64,000 nucleotides of DNA. Origin: Calothrix anomala FACHB-343 (lineage in GTDB: Bacteria; Cyanobacteriota; Cyanobacteriia; Cyanobacteriales; Nostocaceae). The stretch is from positions 1 through 64,000 of the forward strand of contig NZ_JACJQG010000020.1 of the NCBI RefSeq assembly GCF_014696435.1, in the 5' to 3' direction. The position numbers and the translations under genes were made by a program. The notes under the pieces are model-generated. The model was not told the origin of the DNA. It did no database searches and worked only from the letters and a program-made list of their open reading frames with translations. How positions within the stretch are numbered: the stretch's first letter is position 1; the number at the start of each line of letters is the position of its first letter. This document shows, piece after piece, positions 1 to 8,740 of this stretch.

Positions 1-27
1 ATTACCCGAAACTTCAGAAACCTTTAT

Positions 28-288
28 CTACCTTGCTATGATCCGTATTATGGTGAGGCGGCTAGCATAAAATTTGACCCCTAAAAACTTTTCAAACACC
101 CTCTTAGCCTCAGCTAAAAAAGTTTGTTGCTGTAGGGAAGTGTAAATAGAGGTAACTAAAAGGCGTTGTTGTTGGGCAGATGCGAAATTGTCCGCAGGTG
201 TATCATCTTCAGTAACTAACTGGTTGGCATCTGGCACATAGTAATCATCATTATTGATTAGAAGTTGCTCAACCATGACTTTATCCAC
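28..288 (-). pseudogene. Uma2-family (DUF820) N-terminal fragment
   Basis: The 86-residue frame (probably starting at the internal Met of MVEQLLINN, near 276) resembles the N-terminus of cyanobacterial Uma2/DUF820 putative endonucleases: a short strand, then QLVTEDDTPADNFASAQQQ and a QQTFLAEA segment. Uma2 proteins usually run to about 190-240 residues and carry the catalytic acidic/Lys residues further on. Here the resemblance ends after LAEA, the tail (KRVFEKFLG...) is not Uma2-like, and a stop follows. I infer a decayed remnant with no nuclease core. The family assignment is from memory of the motif; a real short protein cannot be excluded. Confidence 0.5.
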
Positions 289-442
289 TATTTGAGGGCA
301 TTATTCATAGTTTAGTTGATGAGATAGATGGGAAGAAGACGATCGCACTCAGGAAAACAATGCTAAAAATGCGATCGCTTCCTTGTAACTCCTGTCACAA
401 TATTATTTAGCATTACCAGTGCATCCCCATTACACAACACTT

Positions 443-1906
443 ATGCTTACCCAACAACGTAACTGGAAACCAATCGTTAACGCTTTTGAGGCTGTTCTTG
501 GTAAAAATGGCGTGGTACAACGGCGCGAAGAACTCATCACTTATGAGTGTGATGGTTTAACAGGCTATCGTCAACGTCCGGCTATTGTTGTACTACCCAG
601 AACTACAGAACAAGTTGCAGCAGCTGTAAAGATATGTAACCAATTCTCTCTTCCCTTTATTGCGCGGGGTTCGGGAACTGGTTTATCTGGTGGTGCGTTA
701 CCGCTAGAAGATTCAGTTTTAATTGTTACTTCTTTAATGCGGCAAATACTCAGCATTGATTTAGATAATCAACGTGCTGTAGTGCAACCAGGAGTGATTA
801 ATAGTTGGGTAACACAAGCTGTTAGTGGTGCTGGTTTTTACTATGCTCCAGATCCTTCCAGCCAAATTATCTGCTCAATTGGCGGTAACATTGCTGAAAA
901 TTCTGGTGGAGTACATTGTCTCAAATATGGTGTGACGACTAACCATGTTTTAGGTTTAAAACTCGTGCTTCCCGATGGGGAAATTGTCGATGTCGGCGGA
1001 CAAATTCCGGAAATGCCTGGTTATGATTTAACAGGTATATTTGTGGGTTCCGAAGGTACTTTGGGAATTGCTACAGAAATTACCTTAAAAATTCTCAAAA
1101 CTGCTGAATCAATTTGTGTATTGTTAGCAGATTTTACAAGTGTAGAAGCAGCTGGGGCTACGGTTTCCGATATCATCAGTGCGGGGATTATTCCTGGTGG
1201 TATGGAAATGATGGATAACTTTAGTATTAATGCTGTGGAAGATGTTGTAGCTACAAATTGTTATCCCCGTGATGCAACAGCAATTTTACTCATAGAAATT
1301 GACGGTTTGGAAGTAGAAGTTGCAGGAAATAAACAACGAGTCATTGATATTTGTAAACGAAATGGTGCGAGAAATGTAACTTCTGCTAGCGATCCAGAAA
1401 CGCGCTTAAAACTTTGGAAAGGGCGCAAAGCTGCGTTTGCGGCTGCGGGACATTTAAGCCCTGATTATTATGTGCAAGATGGGGTTATTCCTCGGACACA
1501 ATTACCTTATGTGTTACAAGAAATTGAGGCATTAAGTCAGAAATTTGGTTACCGTGTCGCCAATGTTTTTCATGCAGGTGATGGTAACTTGCATCCACTA
1601 ATTCTTTATGATAATGCTATCTCTGGAGCTTTAGAAAAAGTTGAAGAATTAGGTGGGGAAATTCTTAAACTTTGTGTGAGAGTTGGCGGTAGCATTTCTG
1701 GCGAACATGGGATTGGTGCAGATAAAAAATGTTATATGCCTGATATGTTTAGTCAAGCTGATTTAGAAACTATGCAATGGGTGAGACAAGTATTTAATCC
1801 GCGAGGTTTAGCTAATCCAGAAAAAATATTTCCGACTCCTCGCACTTGCGGTGAAGCTGCAAATATAGCAAATATCAAGCAATTTGATGGTGTGGAACGT
1901 TTTTAA
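443..1906 (+). CDS. glcD: FAD-linked oxidase, glycolate oxidase subunit GlcD-like
   Basis: Flavoprotein of the GlcD/D-lactate dehydrogenase family, which oxidises 2-hydroxy acids such as glycolate (a photorespiratory product) or D-lactate. Visible are the FAD-binding type 4 (PCMH) motif RGSGTGLSGGALP, the PDPSSQ and GGNIAENSGG segments, and the C-terminal oxidase domain with FHAGDGNLHP and the terminal SGEHGIGADKK block. The frame is open from a GTG at 419, but the ATG at 443 (MLTQQRNWKP) is the more usual beginning. About 487 residues is full length for the family. No GlcE or GlcF partner is adjacent, so the physiological substrate is inferred from family only. Confidence 0.9.
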   Translation: MLTQQRNWKPIVNAFEAVLGKNGVVQRREELITYECDGLTGYRQRPAIVVLPRTTEQVAAAVKICNQFSLPFIARGSGTGLSGGALPLEDSVLIVTSLMRQILSIDLDNQRAVVQPGVINSWVTQAVSGAGFYYAPDPSSQIICSIGGNIAENSGGVHCLKYGVTTNHVLGLKLVLPDGEIVDVGGQIPEMPGYDLTGIFVGSEGTLGIATEITLKILKTAESICVLLADFTSVEAAGATVSDIISAGIIPGGMEMMDNFSINAVEDVVATNCYPRDATAILLIEIDGLEVEVAGNKQRVIDICKRNGARNVTSASDPETRLKLWKGRKAAFAAAGHLSPDYYVQDGVIPRTQLPYVLQEIEALSQKFGYRVANVFHAGDGNLHPLILYDNAISGALEKVEELGGEILKLCVRVGGSISGEHGIGADKKCYMPDMFSQADLETMQWVRQVFNPRGLANPEKIFPTPRTCGEAANIANIKQFDGVERF

Positions 1907-1910
1907 GAAA

Positions 1911-1945
1911 TCATTTGTCATTTGTCATTTGTCATTTGTCATTTG
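1911..1945 (+). repeat. Heptanucleotide tandem repeat (TCATTTG)5
   Basis: Five perfect copies of TCATTTG directly after the glcD stop. Short tandem heptamer repeats of this type are widespread in intergenic DNA of heterocystous cyanobacteria; no function is visible here. Confidence 0.9.
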
Positions 1946-1968
1946 TGTTTACTCATAGCCATAACTGT

Positions 1969-1989
1969 ATGGTGGGTATTACCCACCAT
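1969..1989 (+). terminator. Palindrome, probable terminator after glcD
   Basis: ATGGTGGGTA and TACCCACCAT are perfectly complementary around one base. There is no strong T run, so termination is inferred from position only. Confidence 0.4.
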
Positions 1990-2042
1990 ATTTAAATTTG
2001 GTAATTTCTAATTCAATACGGTTCAGTTAAGGATAATTGTAG

Positions 2043-2097
2043 CGAAACCCAACAAAGCTGCCTTGGTGTTGGGTTTCGTTCCTCAACCCAACCTACA
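2043..2097. repeat. Interspersed palindromic repeat (GTTGGGTTTCG type)
   Basis: CGAAACCCAACA (2043-2054) is complementary to TGTTGGGTTTCG (2067-2078), followed by TTCCTCAACCCAACCTACA. The same TGTTGGGTTTCG...CCTCAACCCAACCTACA block recurs at 15529-15557 inside a MITE, so it is an interspersed repeat. The rest of the 1907-2210 gap is AT-rich with nothing else recognised. Confidence 0.7.
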
Positions 2098-2210
2098 CAG
2101 CTGTATTGATTTATAATTCTATTGATTTTGTGTAATTACAAATTATTTTTGATATAAATAATCCGGATTATTTCATTTTATTTAGTAAATATATATATTC
2201 CTGATATCTT

Positions 2211-3479
2211 TTGAAAAGTAAGTCAAACCTACAAATGAATCGGTTTGCCCGCCGTTATTTTTGTTACTGGCTGTGTTTGGGATTACTATTATTTATAGTA
2301 ATATTTTCGCTTCCTTCTCAATCAGCTAATGAACCAAAAATTAGTCGTCCAACTACAACAGAAATTCGTGGGGTTTGGCTAACTAATGTTGCTAGTGGGG
2401 TGTTATTTATACCTTGGGGGATTAATCGTGCTATTAATCAACTTACAGCACTTAACTTTAATACGATTTATCCTGTAGTCTGGAATCGAGGACATACTTT
2501 TTATGATAGTGCAGTAGCTCAGAAATTTATAGGAGTAAATACTCAACCTTTCCTGAAATTCATGCATGGGGGAGATGATGTTTTAGCTAAGTTTATTAAA
2601 CTGGCTAAACCTAAAGGTTTAAGTATTATTCCTTGGTTTGAATATGGGTTGATGACGCCATCTAATTCGGAATTGGCGAGAAGATATACAGATTGGTTAA
2701 CAATTGGGCAAGCAGGAATTAAATCTGTTAACGAAATTACTCCGGAGGAAATCGAAAATAATCACACTACTAAGCAAGCTTGGCTAAATCCTCTACATCC
2801 GCAAGTACAGGAATTTATTCAAGAGTTAATTGTGGAAGTTGTGAGCAATTATGATGTAGATGGAATTCAACTTGACGATCATTTTGGGATGCCTGTACAG
2901 TTTGGTTACGATGCTTTTACTGTTGAGCTTTATCAACAAGAACATGATGGTAAAAGTCCACCAAACAATCCTTTTAACCCAGAATGGATGCGTTGGCGAG
3001 CCGATAAAATTACTGATTTTATGGCAGCAATTTATCAAGCTGTGAAGGCGATTAAACCATACGCTAAAATTTCTTTATCTCCTAATTCACAAGCTTTCGC
3101 TTACAAATATTATTTACAAAATTGGGAAGATTGGATCAAAAAGGGTTTGATTGATGAATTGATTTTGCAAGTTTATCGCGATGATAAAAATAGTTTTATT
3201 CGGGAATTAGAACAGCCGGCGCTGGAATTGGCGCGCAGTCAAATTCCGGTAGCAATTGGAATTACGACGGGAACTTTACGAAATTCTGTGGATATCGCGC
3301 AAATTAGAGAACAGGTACAAGTAGTACGCGATCGCAAATTTTCCGGTATTTCATTTTTCTACTGGGAAAGTTTATGGGGTTATATCTCCCCAGAAGCGCC
3401 ACAACATAGGCGCAGAGTATTTCAAGAAATATTTACAGCCAAAGCAACAAGACCAATCCTACTACCAAAGAGAATTTGA
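2211..3479 (+). CDS. Glycoside hydrolase family 10-like (GHL10) protein
   Basis: A probable exported carbohydrate-active protein of the GHL10/YddW-like group. After a short basic N-terminus there is a hydrophobic signal or anchor (YWLCLGLLLFIVIFSL), then the typical opening EIRGVWLTN and a TIM-barrel-like sequence with TIYPVVWNRG, IIPWFEYG, AWLNPLHPQVQEFI, VDGIQLDDHFG and SFFYWESLWGY. The acidic DGIQLDDH is the candidate active-site strand. The frame begins at a TTG (2211); the ATG at 2235 (MNRFARRYF) would give a cleaner signal peptide. The downstream gene starts on the last base of this stop codon, suggesting co-transcription. The substrate is unknown. Confidence 0.8.
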   Translation: MKSKSNLQMNRFARRYFCYWLCLGLLLFIVIFSLPSQSANEPKISRPTTTEIRGVWLTNVASGVLFIPWGINRAINQLTALNFNTIYPVVWNRGHTFYDSAVAQKFIGVNTQPFLKFMHGGDDVLAKFIKLAKPKGLSIIPWFEYGLMTPSNSELARRYTDWLTIGQAGIKSVNEITPEEIENNHTTKQAWLNPLHPQVQEFIQELIVEVVSNYDVDGIQLDDHFGMPVQFGYDAFTVELYQQEHDGKSPPNNPFNPEWMRWRADKITDFMAAIYQAVKAIKPYAKISLSPNSQAFAYKYYLQNWEDWIKKGLIDELILQVYRDDKNSFIRELEQPALELARSQIPVAIGITTGTLRNSVDIAQIREQVQVVRDRKFSGISFFYWESLWGYISPEAPQHRRRVFQEIFTAKATRPILLPKRI

Positions 3480-4054
3480 TGCTATTTGCACCAGCAAAAA
3501 CTCAATTTAGCTTTACATTACAATGGGCGATCGCTACTTTTAGCGGTTTTGTGCTGAGTTTACTCTTCATTGAAATTGGTGAAAAGCCGGATGTAGGGAT
3601 TTTACAAGCTTTTATTGGCTCTTTAGCGATCGCCTCAGCGCAAATGCTCATCCTCAAACACACTGGCTTTGCTGTACGCTGGTTATTTTTCACCGTTAGC
3701 GCTTGGATTGCGATTCCTTTTATGGGTGTAGGTGTATTAGGTTGGTATGTCCCCACTACAGAATTTTTCCCCTTCAGAATCCTTGATAGTGCATTTTCCG
3801 GCACATTAGGCGGTTTAGTTCTAGGTATCGCTCAATGGTTAGCGATTTATCAATATATCCCTCTCGCTTGGCGCTGGATATTTATGAGTGGGGTAAGTTG
3901 GGCGATCGCTTTATCTATAGGTTCGGCTATCGGTATGATTTTACACCAAATCAGCGAAATATTTTTAGGCGAAGTCATCGGTTTAGCGATCGCTTGGTTA
4001 GCAGTTGCTATCCTCACCGGAATGAATATGTATATATTGATCAATAGTCAGTAG
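3479..4054 (+). CDS. Multi-pass membrane protein, function unknown
   Basis: About 191 residues, mostly hydrophobic, with roughly five predicted membrane spans (for example WAIATFSGFVLSLLFIEI, IASAQMLILKH, LFFTVSAWIAIPFMGVGVLGW, GLVLGIAQWLAIY and LAIAWLAVAIL). ATG at 3479 shares one base with the TGA of the upstream hydrolase, so the two are very likely translationally coupled. I do not recognise a characterised family; similar small proteins with repeated AQW/LAxxY segments occur in cyanobacteria. Confidence 0.65.
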   Translation: MLFAPAKTQFSFTLQWAIATFSGFVLSLLFIEIGEKPDVGILQAFIGSLAIASAQMLILKHTGFAVRWLFFTVSAWIAIPFMGVGVLGWYVPTTEFFPFRILDSAFSGTLGGLVLGIAQWLAIYQYIPLAWRWIFMSGVSWAIALSIGSAIGMILHQISEIFLGEVIGLAIAWLAVAILTGMNMYILINSQ

Positions 4055-4074
4055 AGACGCGATTAATCGCGTCT
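4055..4074. repeat. Interspersed perfect palindrome AGACGCGATTAATCGCGTCT
   Basis: A perfect 20-bp palindrome immediately after a stop codon, followed by GTAC. The same palindrome recurs at 46556-46575 and, with one change, at 58925-58944; a half copy is near 39560-39578. All are intergenic, so it looks like a dispersed repeat that may also act as a transcription stop. Confidence 0.75.
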
Positions 4075-4096
4075 GTACAATTGTCAGTTGTAGCCG

Positions 4097-4124
4097 CAGT
4101 CAACAGTCAACAGTCAACAGTCAA
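4097..4124 (+). repeat. Heptanucleotide tandem repeat (CAGTCAA)4
   Basis: Four copies of CAGTCAA. The remainder of the 4055-4447 gap is AT-rich and shows no gene; a promoter for the downstream sensor is expected but I cannot pick one with confidence. Confidence 0.85.
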
Positions 4125-4447
4125 CCATAAAGAATTATTGCAAATCTTGACGTTCGGGCTTGATTGTACATAAAATATGTGCAAAAATCTTAAGGAATTG
4201 TTAACAATCAAAACTCGATTCTCTTTGCACTAACCTGTTCATGCATTTCAGTTTTTCATGAAGAGGAAAATTTTAAGCTTACTTTTATAGGCTTTTCGAG
4301 ATTTTTGATTGTCAATAGAAAAAGAAACAAAATACCCACAAATAAAGGCTGACAATCCTTTGCTGTAGGCGCTAAGGGGGATTTTTACTATCAGAAAAAT
4401 TACGAGAGCGCCTAGATGAGTCAGTAACACCATACAGGGACTCTCGC

Positions 4448-6697
4448 ATGAATATTAATCAATCCGAATCTATTGTAGAGATGAAACCACTATCACCGCC
4501 TTACTTTCTGTTCGGAACAAATGCGGATCAAAGTAGTAGCGAGCAATTTCTACTGAGCATCTACGATTCTGGGCAAGCATCGATTTTTGTGGTGGATGTT
4601 CTCGAAGATGGGGATTTTCGCTATGTGGCGTTAAACCCAACTCACGAACGCTGGATTGGAATTCGCTCGGATGAACTCAAAGGAAAAAAACCGGAGGATA
4701 TTCTCTCACCAGCAGATGCGGTTAAGGTACGTCAGCATTATAGCGATTGCGTGCGGTTTGGTAAAACTATTTCCTACGAACAATGCTTGCAATTTCAAGG
4801 AGTGAAAACTTGGTGGAGTACGACTTTAACGCCCTTGCGAGATGCTAACTCAAGGATTTATCGCTTAATTGGCACTAGCAGTAATATTACACCAAGCAAA
4901 CCAGTAGAACGCAGCGATCGCTTGCAACAGCAAAGAGCAAAACTAGTAGAAGCGATCGCCCAAAGAATAGGTCAAGCTGAAGATTTAGATACGATTCTCT
5001 CACAAATAGTTAAAGAAGCGCGGAATTTATTAGATAGCGATCGCGTTTTAGTTTACCGATTCATAGTTGATGGGGATGATGCGATCGTTGCTGAAGCTAC
5101 TATAGCTGCTAGCGGCCCCTTATTAAATCAAAATATCACCGATCCTTGCTTTAGTAGTAAAAATCGCGATCGCTATCAACGAGGTGGAATTCAAGTCATT
5201 GAAGATATCTACGCAGCTGGGTTACATCCCTGTCAAATTGACTTTCTCGCCTCTTTGCAAGTCAGAGCGAATTTAGTTGTCCCCATTCTCTCCCAGCAGC
5301 AATTATGGGGATTATTAATTGCCCAGCATTGCCATCAACCCCATCAATGGCAAGATTCAGAAATAGACTTACTTAAGCATCTCGCCAATCAAATTGGTAT
5401 TGCCACCCAGCAAATAGAACTTCAGCAGCAAGTACAGCAACTCAAAGCTGAAATCGAGTTACAAAGGCATAACTATACAGCCCAGTTGCAGAGAATCCAA
5501 GTATTTCAACAGCTGACGCGATGGATTACAGCACAACTTCGCGACAATGTAGATATTAACCAGATACTAGAAACAGTAGTTGCAGAATTAGCTCAATTAT
5601 TACAAAGCGATCGCTGTCATCTGGAACTTTACGATAGTAACAGCACCACAGCAACCATCGTCTATGAATATAGCAATAGCCCCCCATTCTGTGCAGGATT
5701 AACGAAATCAGTTGCAGACTTCCCCGAAATTTATCAAAAATTATTGCAAAAACAACCTCTGCATTCTGTAGAAATTTTACCGGGATGGCAACCCAAAATC
5801 CGGTTAATTACGCAGATAGCTTACCCGATATTTGATGCTCAAGGAACGATTGGTAATCTTTGGGTGATTCGCGCCACACAACAACCATTTGATGAATGGG
5901 AACAGGAAATAGTGGCGCAAATCGCCAATGAATGTGCGATCGCTCTACGTCAATCTCGCTTGAATGAAACTATCCAAACCCAGGCGCAAGAATTAAATAA
6001 AAGCGATCGCCGCAAAAGCGAATTTCTCCGCACCCTCGCCCAAGAATTGCGTACACCCATCACCAGCATCAGCCTTGCAGCCCAAACCCTAGAAAGTATC
6101 CTCACAACCGAGAAATTAGCCGATAAAGATATAGTTTCCCAACTATTGCAGATTCTCCATAGCGAATGTGGCAGAAGTAGCAAATTAATCAAAGACTTAC
6201 TGACACTCACCCAAACCCAAACCCCACTCGATCGCCATACCCTCATCCCCATCGATTTACAAACCTGGCTGCTACCGATTATCCAATCCTTTCGCGAAGT
6301 CACAGCCTGTCAGCGTCAGCATTTAAAACTGGAGATTCAAACAGCACTCCCACCTTTAGAAACAGATATCACCGAATTAGAGCGCATTGTCACCGAAATT
6401 TTAAGCCATGTCTGCAAATACACACCAGCAGGCGAGACAATTACCGTATCTGCATACTTGATAGCAGATATGATGCAGATTAGCTTCCACAATTCCGGGT
6501 TAGAAATATCCGCCAAACAACAGGCAAAAATTTTCCAGCCGTTTTATCACCTTGCCAAAAACGATCCTTGGAAACATAGCGGAACTGGGCTAGAACTAGC
6601 ATTAGTCGAAAAAATGGTGAAACATTTAGGCGGTGCAATTCAAGTAGAAACTGTAGCCGGGGGAACCAGCTTTATCGTGAAATTCCCGACAGCCTAA
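4448..6697 (+). CDS. PAS-GAF-GAF sensor with degenerate histidine-kinase core; first GAF cyanobacteriochrome-like
   Basis: A cytosolic signalling protein of 749 residues with no membrane segment. Order: PAS (about 35-148), GAF1 (about 165-320), coiled coil (about 320-350), GAF2 (about 350-500), and a kinase-like region (about 520-749). GAF1 has the phytochrome/cyanobacteriochrome signature: DPCF at 232-235 (a DXCF motif), a second Cys at 262 in HPCQID where the bilin-linking Cys lies, then QVRANLVVPI and LWGLLIAQHC. The kinase core is eroded: the H-box reads AQELRTP, with Gln532 in place of the phospho-acceptor His; the N-box has LSHVCKYTP instead of the usual SNA; and the G1 box is HNSGLEIS. 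The GTGLELAL G2 box remains. It may be a light-sensing protein that signals without autophosphorylation. Bilin binding is inferred. Confidence 0.8.
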   Translation: MNINQSESIVEMKPLSPPYFLFGTNADQSSSEQFLLSIYDSGQASIFVVDVLEDGDFRYVALNPTHERWIGIRSDELKGKKPEDILSPADAVKVRQHYSDCVRFGKTISYEQCLQFQGVKTWWSTTLTPLRDANSRIYRLIGTSSNITPSKPVERSDRLQQQRAKLVEAIAQRIGQAEDLDTILSQIVKEARNLLDSDRVLVYRFIVDGDDAIVAEATIAASGPLLNQNITDPCFSSKNRDRYQRGGIQVIEDIYAAGLHPCQIDFLASLQVRANLVVPILSQQQLWGLLIAQHCHQPHQWQDSEIDLLKHLANQIGIATQQIELQQQVQQLKAEIELQRHNYTAQLQRIQVFQQLTRWITAQLRDNVDINQILETVVAELAQLLQSDRCHLELYDSNSTTATIVYEYSNSPPFCAGLTKSVADFPEIYQKLLQKQPLHSVEILPGWQPKIRLITQIAYPIFDAQGTIGNLWVIRATQQPFDEWEQEIVAQIANECAIALRQSRLNETIQTQAQELNKSDRRKSEFLRTLAQELRTPITSISLAAQTLESILTTEKLADKDIVSQLLQILHSECGRSSKLIKDLLTLTQTQTPLDRHTLIPIDLQTWLLPIIQSFREVTACQRQHLKLEIQTALPPLETDITELERIVTEILSHVCKYTPAGETITVSAYLIADMMQISFHNSGLEISAKQQAKIFQPFYHLAKNDPWKHSGTGLELALVEKMVKHLGGAIQVETVAGGTSFIVKFPTA

Positions 6698-6758
6698 AAA
6701 TTGCTCAGATTTAGGACTAGCAAAGCCGCCAGCCATTTGCTATAATCACTTTTTATAT

Positions 6759-6830
6759 GGGTGACTAGCTCAACGGTAGAGCATCGGACTCTTAATCCGC
6801 TGGTTCTGAGTTCGAATCTCAGGTCACCCA
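6759..6830 (+). tRNA. tRNA-Lys (anticodon CTT)
   Basis: A 72-nt cloverleaf. Acceptor GGGTGAC pairs with GTCACCC plus discriminator A. The D arm is GCTC...GAGC, the anticodon loop CTCTTAA carries CTT at its centre, and the T arm CTGAG-TTCGAAT-CTCAG is perfect. CCA is not encoded (TCA follows). It reads Lys AAG codons. Confidence 0.95.
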
Positions 6831-7009
6831 TCACCTGTCAGTTTTTTCACGAGTTAAATAGCGATCGCACTTTCTCCTCTAGCTATTCTCATTTCCAGCA
6901 ATATCTGTAGGGACAAGTCATTCATGATATATCTATTTCAACGCCAGACGTTTAGTACTGTGCCCTGACTGTGTCGATAATCTAATTGGTGCTATTTTTT
7001 GTAATTAAC

Positions 7010-7303
7010 CAGTATCAAAGACTCGTTAACCAGCCTCAAAGACTCATTAACCAGTATCAAAGACTCGTTAATCAGCCTCAAAGACTCATTAACCAGTATC
7101 AAAGACTCGTTAATCAGCCTCAAAGACTCGTTAATCAGCCTCAAAGACTCCTTAATCAGTATCAAAGACTCATTAATCAGTATCAAAGACTCATTAACCA
7201 GTATCAAAGACTCGTTAACCAGCCTCAAAGACTCGTTAATCAGCCTCAAAGACTCATTAACCAGTATCAAAGACTCGTTAACCAGCCTCAAAGTTTGATG
7301 AGT
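7010..7303. repeat. 21-bp minisatellite, 14 units, encoding a heptapeptide repeat
   Basis: Fourteen 21-bp units of the form CAG(TAT/CCT)CAAAGACTC(G/A/C)TTAA(C/T). The unit is a multiple of three, so both strands stay open: the + strand would read Q(Y/P)QRL(V/I/L)N from a GTG at 6986 to 7348, and the - strand reads NESL(R/I)L(V/I) from 7291. Variation is confined to three or four fixed positions in each unit, as if two or more unit types have been shuffled. I do not claim a gene: neither frame has a convincing ribosome binding site, and the upstream 6831-7009 has no recognised promoter. Confidence 0.9.
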
Positions 7304-7314
7304 TATCAGCAGTC

Positions 7315-7413
7315 ATCTAATTTCAAAAAAGAATGCGACAGATCGTAGGGGCATGGCACTGCCATGCCCTCTAGAATATATTGATGTGCCGCAAAAACTA
7401 TTTAAATTGGTAT
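7315..7413. mobile_element. MITE-like element, copy A
   Basis: It contains AAAAAAGAATGCGACAGAT, GTAGGGGCATGGCA and a facing TGCCATGCCC palindrome, and ends with AAATTGGTAT (7404-7413). The left end is a degraded version of ATACCAATTT. The same family is at 15447-15587 and from 31441. There is no coding capacity; it is presumably mobilised in trans. Confidence 0.7.
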
Positions 7414-7503
7414 CAAATACCCGAATTCTTGAGAAAGTCGGGTATCTTGTAGCACCGCAACTGTTTCGTTAATTCTCTTTCAGATAGTTAACCCTCAAAT
7501 AGT

Positions 7504-7539
7504 AAAGAGCCAAGATATTCATGAATCTTGGCTCTTTTA
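7504..7539 (-). terminator. Strong hairpin terminator of the iaaA unit
   Basis: AAAGAGCCAAGAT (7504-7516) pairs perfectly with ATCTTGGCTCTTT (7525-7537) around an 8-nt loop, just beyond the 3' end of the peptidase gene. A/T runs flank both sides, so it could work in both directions. Confidence 0.75.
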
Positions 7540-7571
7540 ATCTTAGTGATAATTACTGAATTTTAAATACT

Positions 7572-8537
7572 TCAATCAGGATTAACGATAGAACCAACAT
7601 TTGTCGCTACTGGTAGTTCTAAGGTATCGCCTAGCTTATAACCGTCATGGTAAGCGGCGAGTAAAACTTGACTGGTTTTACCCCAAGCGATCGCGCCTGT
7701 TGCATCCAATGCGATCGCGCCAAAATCCCGTTGATTGTCATCGGCTTCCGCAAATGAGCGTTGCATCGCCTCTTGCAACGACATCCCATCAGTTACACGC
7801 ACAACTATTTTGGCGGCTAGACATTCATCAATAATATCTTCCCCAATTCCCGTACAGCTTACTGCAGCTTTAGTTGTGGCATAATTACCCGCAGGCATAG
7901 CCGAATCGCTCACTCTACCAATCCGCTCAAAGCCTTTACCACCAGTAGAAGTACCAGCAGCTAATCTACCATAAGTATCTAAAGCGACTACCCCGATAGT
8001 GCCGCGTCCAGCATTACTGCTTTCCACAAGTTCCGGCTCGGCAACCACTCCAGCCATTGTACTTTTAAAATTATCCTGCCGTTCCTGTATCCATTCTTGC
8101 AACCGCAAATCAGTCAAAGCATTATAGCTAGGAATTTGTAACTCTCTTGCCAATTCTGCTGAACCGTAATCTGACAGTACCCTGTCTGGAGATGTTTGTA
8201 AAAATTGTGCTAACTGGATCGGATTTTTTACCCGCGAGACATTAATGACACCACTAAAGCGTCGTAATGTTCCATCCATCAGAGATGCACTCATGCGAAT
8301 TTGTCCGTCAGATTGCAGTACCGAACCAGTACCAGCATTAAAGCGGGGGTTATCTTCCAATAATTGGCAACCTAGCACCACAGCTTCAGAAGCATTTGCT
8401 CCCGAAGCTAGCAGAGAATACACTTCCTCTACCACTTGATAAAGCGCTTGGCGCACCGCCTCCACTCCACCTTTACCGTGTAGTGAACTCCCAGCCCCTC
8501 CATGAATAATTAATTTTGGCTGCACCTGTAACTTCAT
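7572..8537 (-). CDS. iaaA: Isoaspartyl peptidase / plant-type L-asparaginase
   Basis: An Ntn-hydrolase that cleaves isoaspartyl dipeptides and asparagine; the precursor cuts itself to expose an N-terminal Thr. The start MKLQVQPKLIIHGGAG contains the family IHGGAG motif. The autocleavage site is AGRGTIGVVALD, with Thr180 as nucleophile; substrate-binding motifs RIGRVSDS and GTSTGGKG follow, and later CTGIGED. 321 residues is full length. It lies 32 bp after the small DUF2256 gene on the same strand and probably shares its transcript. A strong hairpin follows the stop. It is likely to recycle asparagine or isoaspartyl peptides, possibly including cyanophycin-derived ones (inference). Confidence 0.92.
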   Translation of the reverse strand: MKLQVQPKLIIHGGAGSSLHGKGGVEAVRQALYQVVEEVYSLLASGANASEAVVLGCQLLEDNPRFNAGTGSVLQSDGQIRMSASLMDGTLRRFSGVINVSRVKNPIQLAQFLQTSPDRVLSDYGSAELARELQIPSYNALTDLRLQEWIQERQDNFKSTMAGVVAEPELVESSNAGRGTIGVVALDTYGRLAAGTSTGGKGFERIGRVSDSAMPAGNYATTKAAVSCTGIGEDIIDECLAAKIVVRVTDGMSLQEAMQRSFAEADDNQRDFGAIALDATGAIAWGKTSQVLLAAYHDGYKLGDTLELPVATNVGSIVNPD

Positions 8538-8569
8538 ATATTGTTTGCGCTATTTGCGTCTGTGTGGTG

Positions 8570-8740
8570 TTAGTTTGAGTTGGTTTTATTTTTAACTTCA
8601 GAACGCCGACGGCGGCAACGTTCTGAGCAGTATTTAACTTCGTCCCAGCAATCTTGCCATTTCTTGCGCCAAGTAAAGGGACGTTCGCATACCGGACAAA
8701 TTTTGCTAGGCAAGTCAGATTTAGAACTTGTACGCCCCAT
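8570..8740 (-). CDS. DUF2256 small zinc-finger-like protein
   Basis: A 56-residue basic protein starting MGRTSSKSDLPSKICPVC. It has two CxxC-type pairs (ICPVCERPF and YCSERCRRRR) and the conserved middle FTWRKKWQDCWDEVKYC, matching the DUF2256 family. The arrangement suggests one zinc knuckle; the function is unknown. It ends 32 bp before the isoaspartyl peptidase start and is probably co-transcribed. It is easily missed because of its length. Confidence 0.88.
   Translation of the reverse strand: MGRTSSKSDLPSKICPVCERPFTWRKKWQDCWDEVKYCSERCRRRRSEVKNKTNSN

Noticed and set aside
7010-7303. CRISPR array
   Set aside because: Units are contiguous 21-bp repeats with no spacers; it is a minisatellite.
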